Source: Shiella aurantiaca
GTDB taxonomy: Bacteria; Bacteroidota; Bacteroidia; Cytophagales; Cyclobacteriaceae
NCBI GenBank assembly: GCA_030412945.1
Contig: JAUHJS010000002.1
Span: 378,424 to 442,423, forward strand
DNA length: 64,000 nt
Direction of reading: 5' to 3'
Below the pieces are notes generated by a model. That model did no database searches, had not been told where the DNA came from, and worked only from the letters and a program-made list of their open reading frames with translations. This document shows, one piece after another, positions 45,331 through 52,975 of the stretch (positions are counted from its first letter, which is position 1; every line of letters begins with the position of its first letter). The position numbers and the translations under genes were made by a program.

Positions 45331-45900
45331 ATGAATCTCATCGAAATCATTAGTAAACCTTGGCCCTGGTATGTGGCGGGTCCTTTAATTGGCCTTACAG
45401 TACCTGCTTTGTTACTTTTAGGAAATAAAACCTTTGGTATCAGCAGCTCGCTACGCCATGCCTGCGCGGCCTGTGTGCCCGCCAATATTCCCTTTTTCAA
45501 ATACGACTGGAAAAAGGAAATCTGGAACATGTTCTTTGTGGCAGGGGTGCTTGTCGGAGGTTTTTTGGCCGTAAGCCTGATTCCTTCCGCTGAACCTATT
45601 GCTGTAAACCCGGCTTTGCAAGCTGAATTGGCTACTTACGGAATCGAAAACTACGGTAGTCTTGTGCCTACGGAAGTCTTTAGCTGGAGTAATTTATTTA
45701 CCCTGCAAGGCTTCTTAATGATGGTAGTAGGCGGATTTCTAGTAGGCTTCGGAACGCGCTATGCCGGGGGCTGTACCTCTGGGCACGCCATCATGGGCTT
45801 GTCCAACTTGCAGTGGCCATCACTGGTAGCTACTATCAGCTTTATGGTAGGTGGCTTTATTATGGCCAATTTGATTTTACCTTTTATTCTAGCCCTTTAA
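45331..45900 (+). CDS. YeeE/YedE-type thiosulfate transporter, first half
   Basis: A 189-residue membrane protein with four to five helices, matching the first half of YeeE (TsuA)-type transporters. The signature is GTRYAGGCTSGHAIMG with Cys148; Cys45 and Cys48 (HACAACVP) are in an early loop. In TsuA thiosulfate is passed along conserved Cys residues; here the transporter is divided between two genes. It starts 9 bp after the porin gene and ends 12 bp before the second half. Confidence 0.88.
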   Translation: MNLIEIISKPWPWYVAGPLIGLTVPALLLLGNKTFGISSSLRHACAACVPANIPFFKYDWKKEIWNMFFVAGVLVGGFLAVSLIPSAEPIAVNPALQAELATYGIENYGSLVPTEVFSWSNLFTLQGFLMMVVGGFLVGFGTRYAGGCTSGHAIMGLSNLQWPSLVATISFMVGGFIMANLILPFILAL

Positions 45901-45912
45901 TCAAGTAAAGAA

Positions 45913-46422
45913 ATGAATACCAATTTTATAGAAGTACAAGCCGATAAGGACTTTGAAAAACGCGCGCAAGACGCAGTCTGCGTAAACGAATCGCACTTGA
46001 GCCACCCTTGGTGGTATAATCTGAAATACCTGGCCGTAGGTATCATCTTCGGTATCGTATTCGTAAAGGCCGAAATCATTTCATGGTTCCGGATTCAGGA
46101 AATGTTCCGCTTGCAGAGCTTACACATGTATGGCGTGATTGGCTCCGCTGTGGTAGTGGGCATCATCTCGGTGTATTTGATCAAACGCTTTCAGGCCAAA
46201 ACCATTTATGGTGAGAAAATCGAAATCCACGATAAAAAATTCAACTGGGGCAATGTGTACGGTGGGCTTATCTTCGGATTGGGCTGGGCGGTAACAGGCG
46301 CTTGTCCGGGGCCATTATATGCACAGATTGGTGCGGGTGCCGGAGTAATTGTGGTTACGCTCTTGAGCGCTATCGCGGGTACTTGGGTGTACGGATATTT
46401 CCGTGAAAAACTACCGCATTAA
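45913..46422 (+). CDS. YeeE/YedE-type transporter, second half (DUF6691)
   Basis: A 169-residue membrane protein with four helices. The signature GLIFGLGWAVTGACPGPLYAQIGAG carries the conserved Cys of the second YeeE repeat (GACPGP). The N-terminal 40 residues are cytosolic-looking and charged. Together with the preceding gene it should form one transporter for thiosulfate or another reduced sulfur species. It is the last gene before a hairpin terminator. Confidence 0.87.
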   Translation: MNTNFIEVQADKDFEKRAQDAVCVNESHLSHPWWYNLKYLAVGIIFGIVFVKAEIISWFRIQEMFRLQSLHMYGVIGSAVVVGIISVYLIKRFQAKTIYGEKIEIHDKKFNWGNVYGGLIFGLGWAVTGACPGPLYAQIGAGAGVIVVTLLSAIAGTWVYGYFREKLPH

Positions 46423-46474
46423 TGAATTGACGAAGGAGAAATATCTTCTAGGTTAAAAAATACGGATTGTACAA

Positions 46475-46497
46475 AGAGCTTCTTCGGAAGCTTTTTG
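46475..46497 (+). terminator. Terminator of the TsdA-YeeE operon
   Basis: AGCTTC (46477-46482), tetraloop TTCG, GAAGCT (46487-46492), then TTTTTG. The stem is short but has the stable UUCG loop. Confidence 0.8.
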
Positions 46498-46525
46498 TTT
46501 TACAGGGAATATCGAGGTAATATTG
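46493..46525 (+). promoter_or_regulatory. Candidate promoter of the Crp/Fnr gene
   Basis: The terminator T run ends in TTTTG (46493-46497), which can be a -33 element, and TAATATTG (46518-46525), one base from TAnnTTTG, follows after 20 bp. The ATG at 46529 would then be at or near +1, giving a leaderless mRNA. No Fnr-type dyad is present. Confidence 0.4.
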
Positions 46526-46528
46526 ATT

Positions 46529-47182
46529 ATGAATCAAAAAGAAGAAATCGTTCAGCTATTGAATCGCTACTTTCCTGAATTTGAAGAGCCTCTTCGTCAG
46601 GAAATTATGCTACACGCCCACGTGCGCAAAATCCGTGCTGGGCAATTTTTGATGAAAACCGGAAAAGCCATCGACAGCATTCCTTTGATTTTGGAAGGAA
46701 TAGTGAAGGTGAGCCGTGAAGATGATGCCGGAAACGAATTGTTTATTTATCACCTCGAGTCGGGCGATGCCTGTGCCATTTCTTTGGTATGCTCTAGCCG
46801 ACAAAACAAGCAAAGCGAGATTTCGGCCGAGGTAGTGGAAGACGTGACCATACTGGAGGTGAATATCTTTAATATGGACAGCTGGATGATGAAATACCCC
46901 ACTTGGTACCGATTTGTACTAGGTACTTATCAGCGCAGGTTCGAGGAACTGCTCAATACCCTTGATTCCATTGCTTTTCAAAAAATGGATGAGCGCTTAG
47001 TGAAATACCTCAAAACCAAAGCCGAAACCCTCAACTCGCTCAATCTTCCGCTTACGCATCAGCAGATAGCGCAAGAGCTTAATTCTTCACGCGAAGTAAT
47101 TAGCCGACTGCTCAAAAAACTGGAGCAAAGAGGGCAAATTCAGCTCAATAGAAACGAAATCCGAATCATCGATTTGTTTTGA
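46529..47182 (+). CDS. Crp/Fnr-family transcriptional regulator of the sulfur island
   Basis: A 217-residue regulator: cNMP-binding-like domain (about 15-125; LILEGIVKVSREDDAGNELFIYHLESGDACAI), dimer helix, and a Crp-type winged helix near 170-215. The recognition helix reads SSREVISRLLKKLEQRG; Glu, Ser and Arg in E-x-x-S-R are the DNA-reading residues of FNR. The FNR N-terminal iron-sulfur Cys cluster is absent. Only Cys82 and Cys88 (ACAISLVC) exist and both sit in the sensor domain, so a thiol or persulfide switch is possible. The cyclic-nucleotide Arg-Ser signature is not clear. Likely activator of the four dyad-bearing promoters. Starts at ATG 46529; TTG 46523 is less likely. Confidence 0.9.
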   Translation: MNQKEEIVQLLNRYFPEFEEPLRQEIMLHAHVRKIRAGQFLMKTGKAIDSIPLILEGIVKVSREDDAGNELFIYHLESGDACAISLVCSSRQNKQSEISAEVVEDVTILEVNIFNMDSWMMKYPTWYRFVLGTYQRRFEELLNTLDSIAFQKMDERLVKYLKTKAETLNSLNLPLTHQQIAQELNSSREVISRLLKKLEQRGQIQLNRNEIRIIDLF

Positions 47183-47194
47183 TTTCGGCTTTGT

Positions 47195-47238
47195 GTGACC
47201 ATTATCACGAACGAGCACTTTCAAACTGCGTTCCTTTG
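47195..47238 (+). promoter_or_regulatory. Crp/Fnr-type activator site and -7 element for tauE/safE
   Basis: Dyad GTGACCATTATCAC (47195-47208, centre 47201.5; one step from perfect) and -7 element TTCCTTTG (47231-47238). Distance from centre to last G is 36.5 bp. Predicted transcription start near 47243, ATG at 47255. Confidence 0.78.
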
Positions 47239-47254
47239 TTAAAAAAATAAACAG

Positions 47255-48058
47255 ATGGAAATAATCGCAATTTTTGGTTACCTCGCCTCTATTCTTATAG
47301 GCGTATCATTAGGCCTCATCGGGGGCGGAGGAAGTATTCTGACCGTGCCTGTTTTGGTGTATCTTTTTCAGGTAAACCCGGTAATGGCCACAGCCTATTC
47401 CCTTTTTATCGTGGGCGCTACTAGCTTGGTAGGCTCGTTTAATTCGTACCGAAAAGGTTTGGTCGATATCAAAACTGCCGTAGTGTTCGGTATTCCATCC
47501 ATCGCGGCTGTTTACGGTACGCGTAAATGGATTATTCCAGCTATTCCTAATGAATTATTTGCCGTGGGTGATTTTCTGGTAACCAAGAGTATTTTGCTCA
47601 TGTTGCTATTTGCCGTGCTAATGGTGGCCGCTTCTTTCTCCATGATTAAAAAAGGTAAAGCCGAGGAGGCCGAAACCGGCCCTCGTGTGTTCAACTACCC
47701 ACTGATTTTGTTGGAAGGCGTAGTGGTAGGTACCCTTACCGGGCTAGTAGGTGCCGGAGGCGGATTCTTGATTATTCCCGCCTTGGTGGTGCTTTCTAAA
47801 TTGCCCATGAAAATGGCCGTTGGTACTTCGCTGCTCATTATTGCCGCCAAAAGTTTACTAGGCTTTTTAGGCGATGCCTCCAATTATGAAATGGATTGGA
47901 CCTTGCTAGCGAGCGTAACCGGGCTTTCCGTAGCCGGGATTTTCTTGGGTGGCTGGTTGAATAACTTTATCTCCGGACAGAAACTAAAACCCGCCTTCGG
48001 ATGGTTTGTATTAGTGATGGGCATTTACATCCTCTTGAAAGAGACCTTATTTAGGTGA
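47255..48058 (+). CDS. TauE/SafE family sulfite/sulfonate exporter
   Basis: A 267-residue membrane protein of about eight helices with the paired family signatures: GVSLGLIGGGGSILTVPVLVY near the N-terminus and GTLTGLVGAGGGFLIIPALVVLSKLPMKMAVGTSLLII in the second repeat (quoted in short: LIGGGGSILTVP, GLVGAGGGFLIIPAL). TauE/SafE proteins export sulfite, sulfolactate or similar anions. It has its own dyad-bearing promoter and its stop codon overlaps the next dyad. Probably removes sulfite made by persulfide oxidation. Confidence 0.92.
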   Translation: MEIIAIFGYLASILIGVSLGLIGGGGSILTVPVLVYLFQVNPVMATAYSLFIVGATSLVGSFNSYRKGLVDIKTAVVFGIPSIAAVYGTRKWIIPAIPNELFAVGDFLVTKSILLMLLFAVLMVAASFSMIKKGKAEEAETGPRVFNYPLILLEGVVVGTLTGLVGAGGGFLIIPALVVLSKLPMKMAVGTSLLIIAAKSLLGFLGDASNYEMDWTLLASVTGLSVAGIFLGGWLNNFISGQKLKPAFGWFVLVMGIYILLKETLFR

Positions 48059-48098
48059 TAATTGTCACCAACTGGCCCAAGGAGAATTCGTATATTTG
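48054..48098 (+). promoter_or_regulatory. Crp/Fnr-type activator site and -7 element for the persulfide dioxygenase operon
   Basis: Dyad GGTGATAATTGTCACC (48054-48069, centre 48061.5, one mismatch) overlaps the tauE/safE stop codon. A perfect -7 element TATATTTG lies at 48091-48098. Distance from centre to last G is again 36.5 bp. Predicted start of transcription near 48103, ATG at 48145. Confidence 0.82.
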
Positions 48099-48144
48099 CA
48101 CAAGAACTTTGAAAAGACAATATCTAAACCAAAGAGATAAACTT

Positions 48145-49557
48145 ATGAAACTCGAACAAATTTATACCGGATGCTTAGCCCAAGGCGCTTATTATATCGA
48201 ATCAAAAGGAGAGGCTGTAATTATTGATCCTTTGCGCGAAACGGCTCCTTATGTGAAGAAATTGGCTGATGAAGGCGCTACGCTAAAGTATATTTTTGAA
48301 ACCCACTTCCATGCCGATTTTGTGAGCGGTCATGTGGATTTGGCGAAAGAAACCGGTGCCAAAATTGTGTTTGGCCCTACTGCCACCACTGGCTACGATG
48401 CCCACATTGCTACAGATGGGGAAGTGTTTGCCATTGGGGACATCAAACTGAAAGTATTGCATACGCCTGGCCATACCATGGAGTCAACCACTTTCTTGCT
48501 GATAGATGAAAAAGGAAAAGAACACGCCATCTTCTCAGGCGATACCCTGTTTATTGGTGATGTAGGCCGCCCTGATTTGGCTATCAAATCCAATGTAACC
48601 AAGGAAGATTTGGCCGGGATGTTATTCGATTCTTTGCGCAATAAAATCATGACCTTGCCTGATGAGGTGCTGGTGTATCCGGCTCACGGAGCGGGCTCTG
48701 CTTGTGGCAAAAACATGAGCAAGGAAACCTGGGATACTTTGGGCAACCAAAAGAAAACCAATTATGCACTTCGTGCCGATATGAGCAAAGAGGAGTTTAT
48801 CAAAGAAGTAACTACCGGAATTTTACCTCCGCCTTACTACTTTGCTAAAAACGCCATGATGAACAAATCGGGTTACGAAAATGTGAACACTGTGATCAAT
48901 AAAGGAATGACTCCTCTCTCCCCAGCCGATTTTGAAGCGGTGGTGGAAGCCGAAGGTGCTTTGGTATTGGATACACGCAGTCCGCAAGAGTTTGAAAAGG
49001 GTTTTGTGCCTCGCGCTATCAATATCGGCCTTAATGGTGATTTTGCTCCATGGGTGGGTAATTTGATTACCGATATCAAACATCCTATCGTGCTGGTTAC
49101 CGAAGAGGGCAAAGAAGAAGATTCTGTGAAACGCTTGGCTCGTGTGGGCTATGACAACACCCTTGGGTTCTTGAAAGGGGGCGTGGCCGCTTGGGCAGCT
49201 GCCGGAAAAGAACTCGATACTGTTACCACGCTTACTGCACAAGATTTGGCCGACCTTTCTAAGAAAGAAAATATCCACATCGTAGATGTGCGCAAGCCTT
49301 CGGAGTGGGAAGCCGAACATTTGGAGAAAGCGGTAGGCCTTCCTTTGAATTTTATCACAGAAAACTGGGACGATTACGAGAAAGATAAAACCAATTACAT
49401 TCACTGCGCGGGTGGTTACCGCTCCATGATTGCCGCTTCTATCCTGAAGTCGCGTGGATACCATAATGTGGTAAACATAGCAGGCGGATTTAAGGCCATT
49501 GCCGAAACGGACATGCCCAAAACCAGCTATGTGTGCCCCAGTACCTTAAAAGCATAA
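48145..49557 (+). CDS. Persulfide dioxygenase (ETHE1-like) fused to two rhodanese domains
   Basis: A 470-residue cytosolic fusion. Residues 1-245 are a metallo-beta-lactamase fold of the ETHE1/Blh type: His54-x-His56-x-Asp58 (THFHADFVSGH), His110 (TPGH), Asp133 (SGDTLF), His181 (YPAHG); it lacks the second zinc ligand set, as expected for a mono-iron persulfide dioxygenase. Rhodanese domain 1 (about 255-355) has VTEEGKE where the Cys loop should be, so it is inactive. Rhodanese domain 2 (about 360-460) has the loop HCAGGYRS with Cys421. It oxidises persulfide to sulfite and may pass sulfur. I start at ATG 48145, where homology begins and after the promoter. Confidence 0.93.
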   Translation: MKLEQIYTGCLAQGAYYIESKGEAVIIDPLRETAPYVKKLADEGATLKYIFETHFHADFVSGHVDLAKETGAKIVFGPTATTGYDAHIATDGEVFAIGDIKLKVLHTPGHTMESTTFLLIDEKGKEHAIFSGDTLFIGDVGRPDLAIKSNVTKEDLAGMLFDSLRNKIMTLPDEVLVYPAHGAGSACGKNMSKETWDTLGNQKKTNYALRADMSKEEFIKEVTTGILPPPYYFAKNAMMNKSGYENVNTVINKGMTPLSPADFEAVVEAEGALVLDTRSPQEFEKGFVPRAINIGLNGDFAPWVGNLITDIKHPIVLVTEEGKEEDSVKRLARVGYDNTLGFLKGGVAAWAAAGKELDTVTTLTAQDLADLSKKENIHIVDVRKPSEWEAEHLEKAVGLPLNFITENWDDYEKDKTNYIHCAGGYRSMIAASILKSRGYHNVVNIAGGFKAIAETDMPKTSYVCPSTLKA

Positions 49558-49627
49558 TTTTAACACAACAATTTAATACAAACGGAGCCCCAAGAGCCCT
49601 TCCGAAAGAAGGGTGGGTGAAAGAACT

Positions 49628-49963
49628 ATGTTCGGATTATTCAACGGAACCAAGAAATATGAAAATATCGGTTCAGCAGAAATGCAAAAAATTATGGGTG
49701 AGGACAAAAATGCCATAGTGCTGGATGTTCGCACCAAAGACGAATTCAAGAGCGGGCATATCCCGGGAGCAAAAAACATTGATATTTTCTCTCCTACTTT
49801 CTCTACCGAGATTGATATGCTCGATAAAACCAAAACCTACCTCGTGTACTGCCGCAGCGGCAATCGCAGTGGTAGTGCATGTGGGGCTATGGCCAGCAAA
49901 GGTTTTGATAAGCTGTACAACCTAAGCGGTGGTATTGGTGCTTGGCAAGGGCCCGTTAAATAA
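49628..49963 (+). CDS. Single-domain rhodanese
   Basis: A 111-residue sulfurtransferase: VLDVRTKDEFKSGHIPGAKNI, active loop Cys75-Arg-Ser-Gly-Asn-Arg (YCRSGNRSG), and YNLSGGIGAWQG at the end. Loop length of six fits sulfur donors rather than arsenate or phosphatase types. ATG 49628 is preferred to GTG 49613. A CCCTTC/GAAGGG hairpin (49597-49613) stands in the 70-bp gap from the dioxygenase gene and may set the relative expression of the two cistrons. Confidence 0.93.
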   Translation: MFGLFNGTKKYENIGSAEMQKIMGEDKNAIVLDVRTKDEFKSGHIPGAKNIDIFSPTFSTEIDMLDKTKTYLVYCRSGNRSGSACGAMASKGFDKLYNLSGGIGAWQGPVK

Positions 49964-49985
49964 TTAATGATTTAACCCAAATACA

Positions 49986-50303
49986 ATGGCTAAATTCAAT
50001 GATCTGATTAATGTGGAGGAACCCGTTCTGGTCGACTTTTCTGCCGAGTGGTGTGGCCCCTGTAAAATGCTGGCGCCCATTTTGAAAGATTTGGCGAAAA
50101 AAATGGGCGACCGCGTAAAAATCATCAAGATTGACGTGGACAAAAACCAGTCGCTGGCCTCTCAGCTAAAAGTGCAAAGTGTGCCTACGCTTATTTTGTA
50201 TCAGCAAGGTAAGGTACTTTGGAGACAGTCGGGCGTGCACAGTGCCCAACAACTGGAAAGCATCATCCGCCAAAAAGCGGTATTGCCTGCATACAAAGGA
50301 TAA
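49986..50303 (+). CDS. Thioredoxin
   Basis: A 105-residue thioredoxin with the redox pair Cys23-Gly-Pro-Cys26 (SAEWCGPCKMLAP), the cis-Pro in QSVPTLILY and GVHSAQQL near the end. It is the last gene of the dioxygenase-rhodanese-thioredoxin unit, 22 bp after the rhodanese. In this context it probably reduces persulfides or rhodanese disulfides rather than serving as the general cell thioredoxin. Confidence 0.95.
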   Translation: MAKFNDLINVEEPVLVDFSAEWCGPCKMLAPILKDLAKKMGDRVKIIKIDVDKNQSLASQLKVQSVPTLILYQQGKVLWRQSGVHSAQQLESIIRQKAVLPAYKG

Positions 50304-50323
50304 TTAAACCAATGGATAAAGCG

Positions 50324-50370
50324 AAAGCCCTGCGCTTATGGTGCCATCACCGAAGCAGCAGGGCTTTTTT
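50324..50370. terminator. Terminator after thioredoxin
   Basis: AAAGCCCTGC (50324-50333) with GCAGGGCTTT (50358-50367), inner GCTT/AAGC pairing, then six Ts. The end of the converging glycosyltransferase gene (stop at 50336-50338) is inside the stem. Confidence 0.88.
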
Positions 50371-51481
50371 CATGTTCATGTATTTTGGATGGTTGCTGCA
50401 ATGAAAGTGCCTCTAGCACTTGAGTAATTACCCACGGGGTTTCTTGGTACCAAGCCCGATAAGGACTTTCTTTTCCTTGGTTCTGGTTGATGTAATCGAG
50501 CAAAAGGTCGATTTGATACGAATCCGCAGCTATGCCTGCCTCAGCTTTTTGGGCATCGAGGGCATTGCAAGCCTGCTCGTATTGGCCTTTTACAGGTATC
50601 ATCAGCACGGGTTTTTGTAAATACAAGGCTTCGCAAATAGACTCAAAGCCTGCCGTACTCACATAGCCCTTGCAGCGGCTCATATAATCGAGAAACTTCA
50701 CATCGTTCACCTGATGAAAGGTAAGTGAAGGGCTGTATTCCCACACTTCCGGTTTTGATTTTTCGTCCCAGAAACAATGAATACGGGTTTCTGGATGCTG
50801 CTCGCTCCACTCCATCACTTCTTCTCCATAGCCGCTATTTACCATGTATGCCAAAAGAAAGTCTTCCGTTTGAGGCTTGGCCTCAAATACCTCCTGCCTA
50901 AGTAGTGGAGGCGTAACTACCAGTTTGCCTATCCTTGCCGGAGCGTAAGGTGAAAAGGATAAGGCAATGCGCAAGTCAGCCCTCCATGAGGTGAGCGAAT
51001 TGTTGAAGGTGAAAAGCAGCTTGTCTAGCGGCTTATTAGGAGCAAAAGGGAAGTTCGGATGATAGGCCAAGTACTGATGACCAACGCACACATATTGCGC
51101 TTTGGGTCGGTAAAGGAAAGAATATAAACCTCCCAGAAAATCGTAGAAATTAATGATGCAATCGGGCTGATGCTGTGCTACCGTTTTATGAATTTGACCC
51201 AAGCTTTTTAAAAAGCGTGGCGTATAACGGGCGTTGTACACTATAGTGCGAAGAATTTGCACCGACTTATTTTGCTTATCAGTCACGAAATTGGGACTAG
51301 CTATTTCCTGAATGGGTGAGTGCATATTTCGCTTGAAATATTCCGGTATGATACGCCTTTCACTCTTGCCCACCAAGGTACAGCATACGCTATGGCCTGC
51401 ATCTAACAATATTTTTTCAAGGGTGATGGCTTGACTAAGGTGCCCGCGGCCTTCTCCTTGTATCAAAAACAAGAATTTCAT
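50336..51481 (-). CDS. Glycosyltransferase, MurG/UGT-like fold
   Basis: A 381-residue GT-B fold glycosyltransferase. It begins MKFLFLIQGEGRGHLSQAITLEKILLDAGH, where GEGRGH is the usual acceptor-side Gly-Arg-Gly-His, and ends with the donor-binding text GYVSTAGFESICEALYLQKPVLMIPVKGQYEQACNA (in parts: STAGFESICEAL, PVLMIPVKGQYEQ). The stop lies in a terminator. The start overlaps the next gene by ATGA. The pair glycosyltransferase plus LpxH-like phosphatase is frequent in Bacteroidota and hints at envelope glycolipid synthesis. Substrate unknown. Confidence 0.83.
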   Translation of the reverse strand: MKFLFLIQGEGRGHLSQAITLEKILLDAGHSVCCTLVGKSERRIIPEYFKRNMHSPIQEIASPNFVTDKQNKSVQILRTIVYNARYTPRFLKSLGQIHKTVAQHQPDCIINFYDFLGGLYSFLYRPKAQYVCVGHQYLAYHPNFPFAPNKPLDKLLFTFNNSLTSWRADLRIALSFSPYAPARIGKLVVTPPLLRQEVFEAKPQTEDFLLAYMVNSGYGEEVMEWSEQHPETRIHCFWDEKSKPEVWEYSPSLTFHQVNDVKFLDYMSRCKGYVSTAGFESICEALYLQKPVLMIPVKGQYEQACNALDAQKAEAGIAADSYQIDLLLDYINQNQGKESPYRAWYQETPWVITQVLEALSLQQPSKIHEHEKSPAASVMAP

Positions 51482-52341
51482 AGTTGACCTGTTTTGGGCT
51501 GAAGGTTTTGCAAAAGGTGATGAGCCAGGTATTGCTTTACATCCAAGGAACTATCCTCTTCCTCCTCTTCTTCTACTTTATGCATTTTCCCGCTAGTGCT
51601 TCTCTCTGTTTGTGAGAAATAGACCAAGCTCCATTCGCCCGCATGCGATTCGGCCAAAGCACTCATGCTTTCTACCCAATCGCCTGAGTTGAGGTATAAT
51701 ATTCCGTGAATCTCTTTTAAGGCGGGCTGATGAATGTGCCCGCAGATAATGCCATCGCATTCCTTATTGATGGCGATTTCGGCCAATTGGGTTTCAAAAT
51801 CATCGATATAAGATACTGCACTTTTTACCTTAGCTTTCACCACTTGCGAGAGCGAATAGTAGGGGAGGCCTTTTTTGAGGCGGTAGGCATTGTACTGCCG
51901 ATTGAGCCACAGCAGAAAGGTGTATCCGATATCGCCCAGTTTGGCTATCCAGCGGAGGTTGGTGGTGATAGAATCGAAAATATCGCCATGCACAATGTAA
52001 TAGCGTTTTCCGGCCGATTCGTATACCATATCGCGCTGTATACTCAGGTTGCCTATTTGAAGGGGGAGTACATTATCTAGAAAGTCATCGTGATTGCCGC
52101 GGAGATAAGTCACTTGGGTGCCGTCTTCCTCCATCATCTTTACGATGCGTTTGAAAAAGCGGGTGTGTTTTTTCTTCCAAATGCCCGAGCGCTTAAGTTG
52201 CCAAGCGTCTATAATGTCACCATTTAGTATCAGGTTGTCGCATTTTACTTGCTTTAAAAACCTGACCAGCTCTTTGGCTTTGGATCCTTGTGTGCCGAGG
52301 TGCACATCGGAAATTACGAGGGTTTTGTAGTGGCTTTTCAC
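51478..52341 (-). CDS. LpxH-like UDP-2,3-diacylglucosamine diphosphatase family protein
   Basis: A 287-residue metallophosphoesterase: ISDVHLG (Asp, His), NGDIIDAW (Asp), LRGNHDDFLD (Asn, His), VHGDIFD (His) and ICGHIHQPAL (His) give the complete set of dimetal ligands. The C-terminal tail is acidic (VEEEEEEDSS). It resembles the UDP-2,3-diacylglucosamine diphosphatase family, yet the window also contains a canonical LpxH at 54569, so this may act on another glycolipid. It overlaps the glycosyltransferase start by four bases (ATGA). Confidence 0.87.
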   Translation of the reverse strand: MKSHYKTLVISDVHLGTQGSKAKELVRFLKQVKCDNLILNGDIIDAWQLKRSGIWKKKHTRFFKRIVKMMEEDGTQVTYLRGNHDDFLDNVLPLQIGNLSIQRDMVYESAGKRYYIVHGDIFDSITTNLRWIAKLGDIGYTFLLWLNRQYNAYRLKKGLPYYSLSQVVKAKVKSAVSYIDDFETQLAEIAINKECDGIICGHIHQPALKEIHGILYLNSGDWVESMSALAESHAGEWSLVYFSQTERSTSGKMHKVEEEEEEDSSLDVKQYLAHHLLQNLQPKTGQL

Positions 52342-52490
52342 ATTACCTTATTTTAGGCAATATCAAAAACCACTATGATTGGGTGTTTAAGGCTGTTTTA
52401 CCTTTTCGCTATGCTTTGCTCAGAAAAACTATGGCTTGGTAACCTTGAGGTAATTCTTGAGCGCAGTCGGTAAACTTTCCTTAAAACAGA

Positions 52491-52727
52491 CTACTGGAGA
52501 CGCGTTTGGATATATTGGGCGGCCAGGGCCAAAGTTTGTAATTGCTCCGCATCCTCATCGGGAATACGGATATTGAAGGTCTGCTCAAACTCCATTACCA
52601 ATTCGGCATAGTCGAGCGAGTCGATACCTAAGTCTTTGATGAAGCTGGCCTCAGGCGTTATTTCGCTTTCTTTGATGCCCAATTTCTCCATCAATATCCC
52701 TTTTATTTTTATTTCTATGTCTTTCAT
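52491..52727 (-). CDS. Acyl carrier protein
   Basis: A 78-residue acyl carrier protein with the phosphopantetheine attachment site Ser37 in GIDSLDYAELVMEFE and acidic helices before and after. The last residues are LAAQYIQTRLQ. I start at ATG 52727; an upstream in-frame start would add 24 non-homologous residues. No fatty-acid or polyketide synthase genes are adjacent, so it may be a special-purpose carrier and not the main AcpP. Confidence 0.9.
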   Translation of the reverse strand: MKDIEIKIKGILMEKLGIKESEITPEASFIKDLGIDSLDYAELVMEFEQTFNIRIPDEDAEQLQTLALAAQYIQTRLQ

Positions 52728-52954
52728 ATCCGTAAAGCTAATAATGGGCAAAACTACGGATTTTCTTCCTAAATCAAGTGGCTTGCGAGGCAATTCCACA
52801 TCGGGAATTTGCTATTGTATCCAAGGTGGATTTTATGGTAATTACCCGACAATAATGGCACAGGATAAAAATTCCTGACACAAAAACTTTACTTTGAAAG
52901 AAAGTGTTCTTACTTTAGATGCGTTGTTGTGGATTAAGTATTTAGTCCTGTTTA

Positions 52955-52975
52955 TTTTGAGTTTTTGACCTTAGA
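52955..52975 (+). repeat. 21-nt repeated element, copy 2, directly before a hairpin
   Basis: Identical to 40618-40638. Its last three bases are the start of the stem at 52973-53000. Here no plus-strand gene precedes it; instead it lies just beyond the stop of the minus-strand gene at 53000. Confidence 0.7.
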
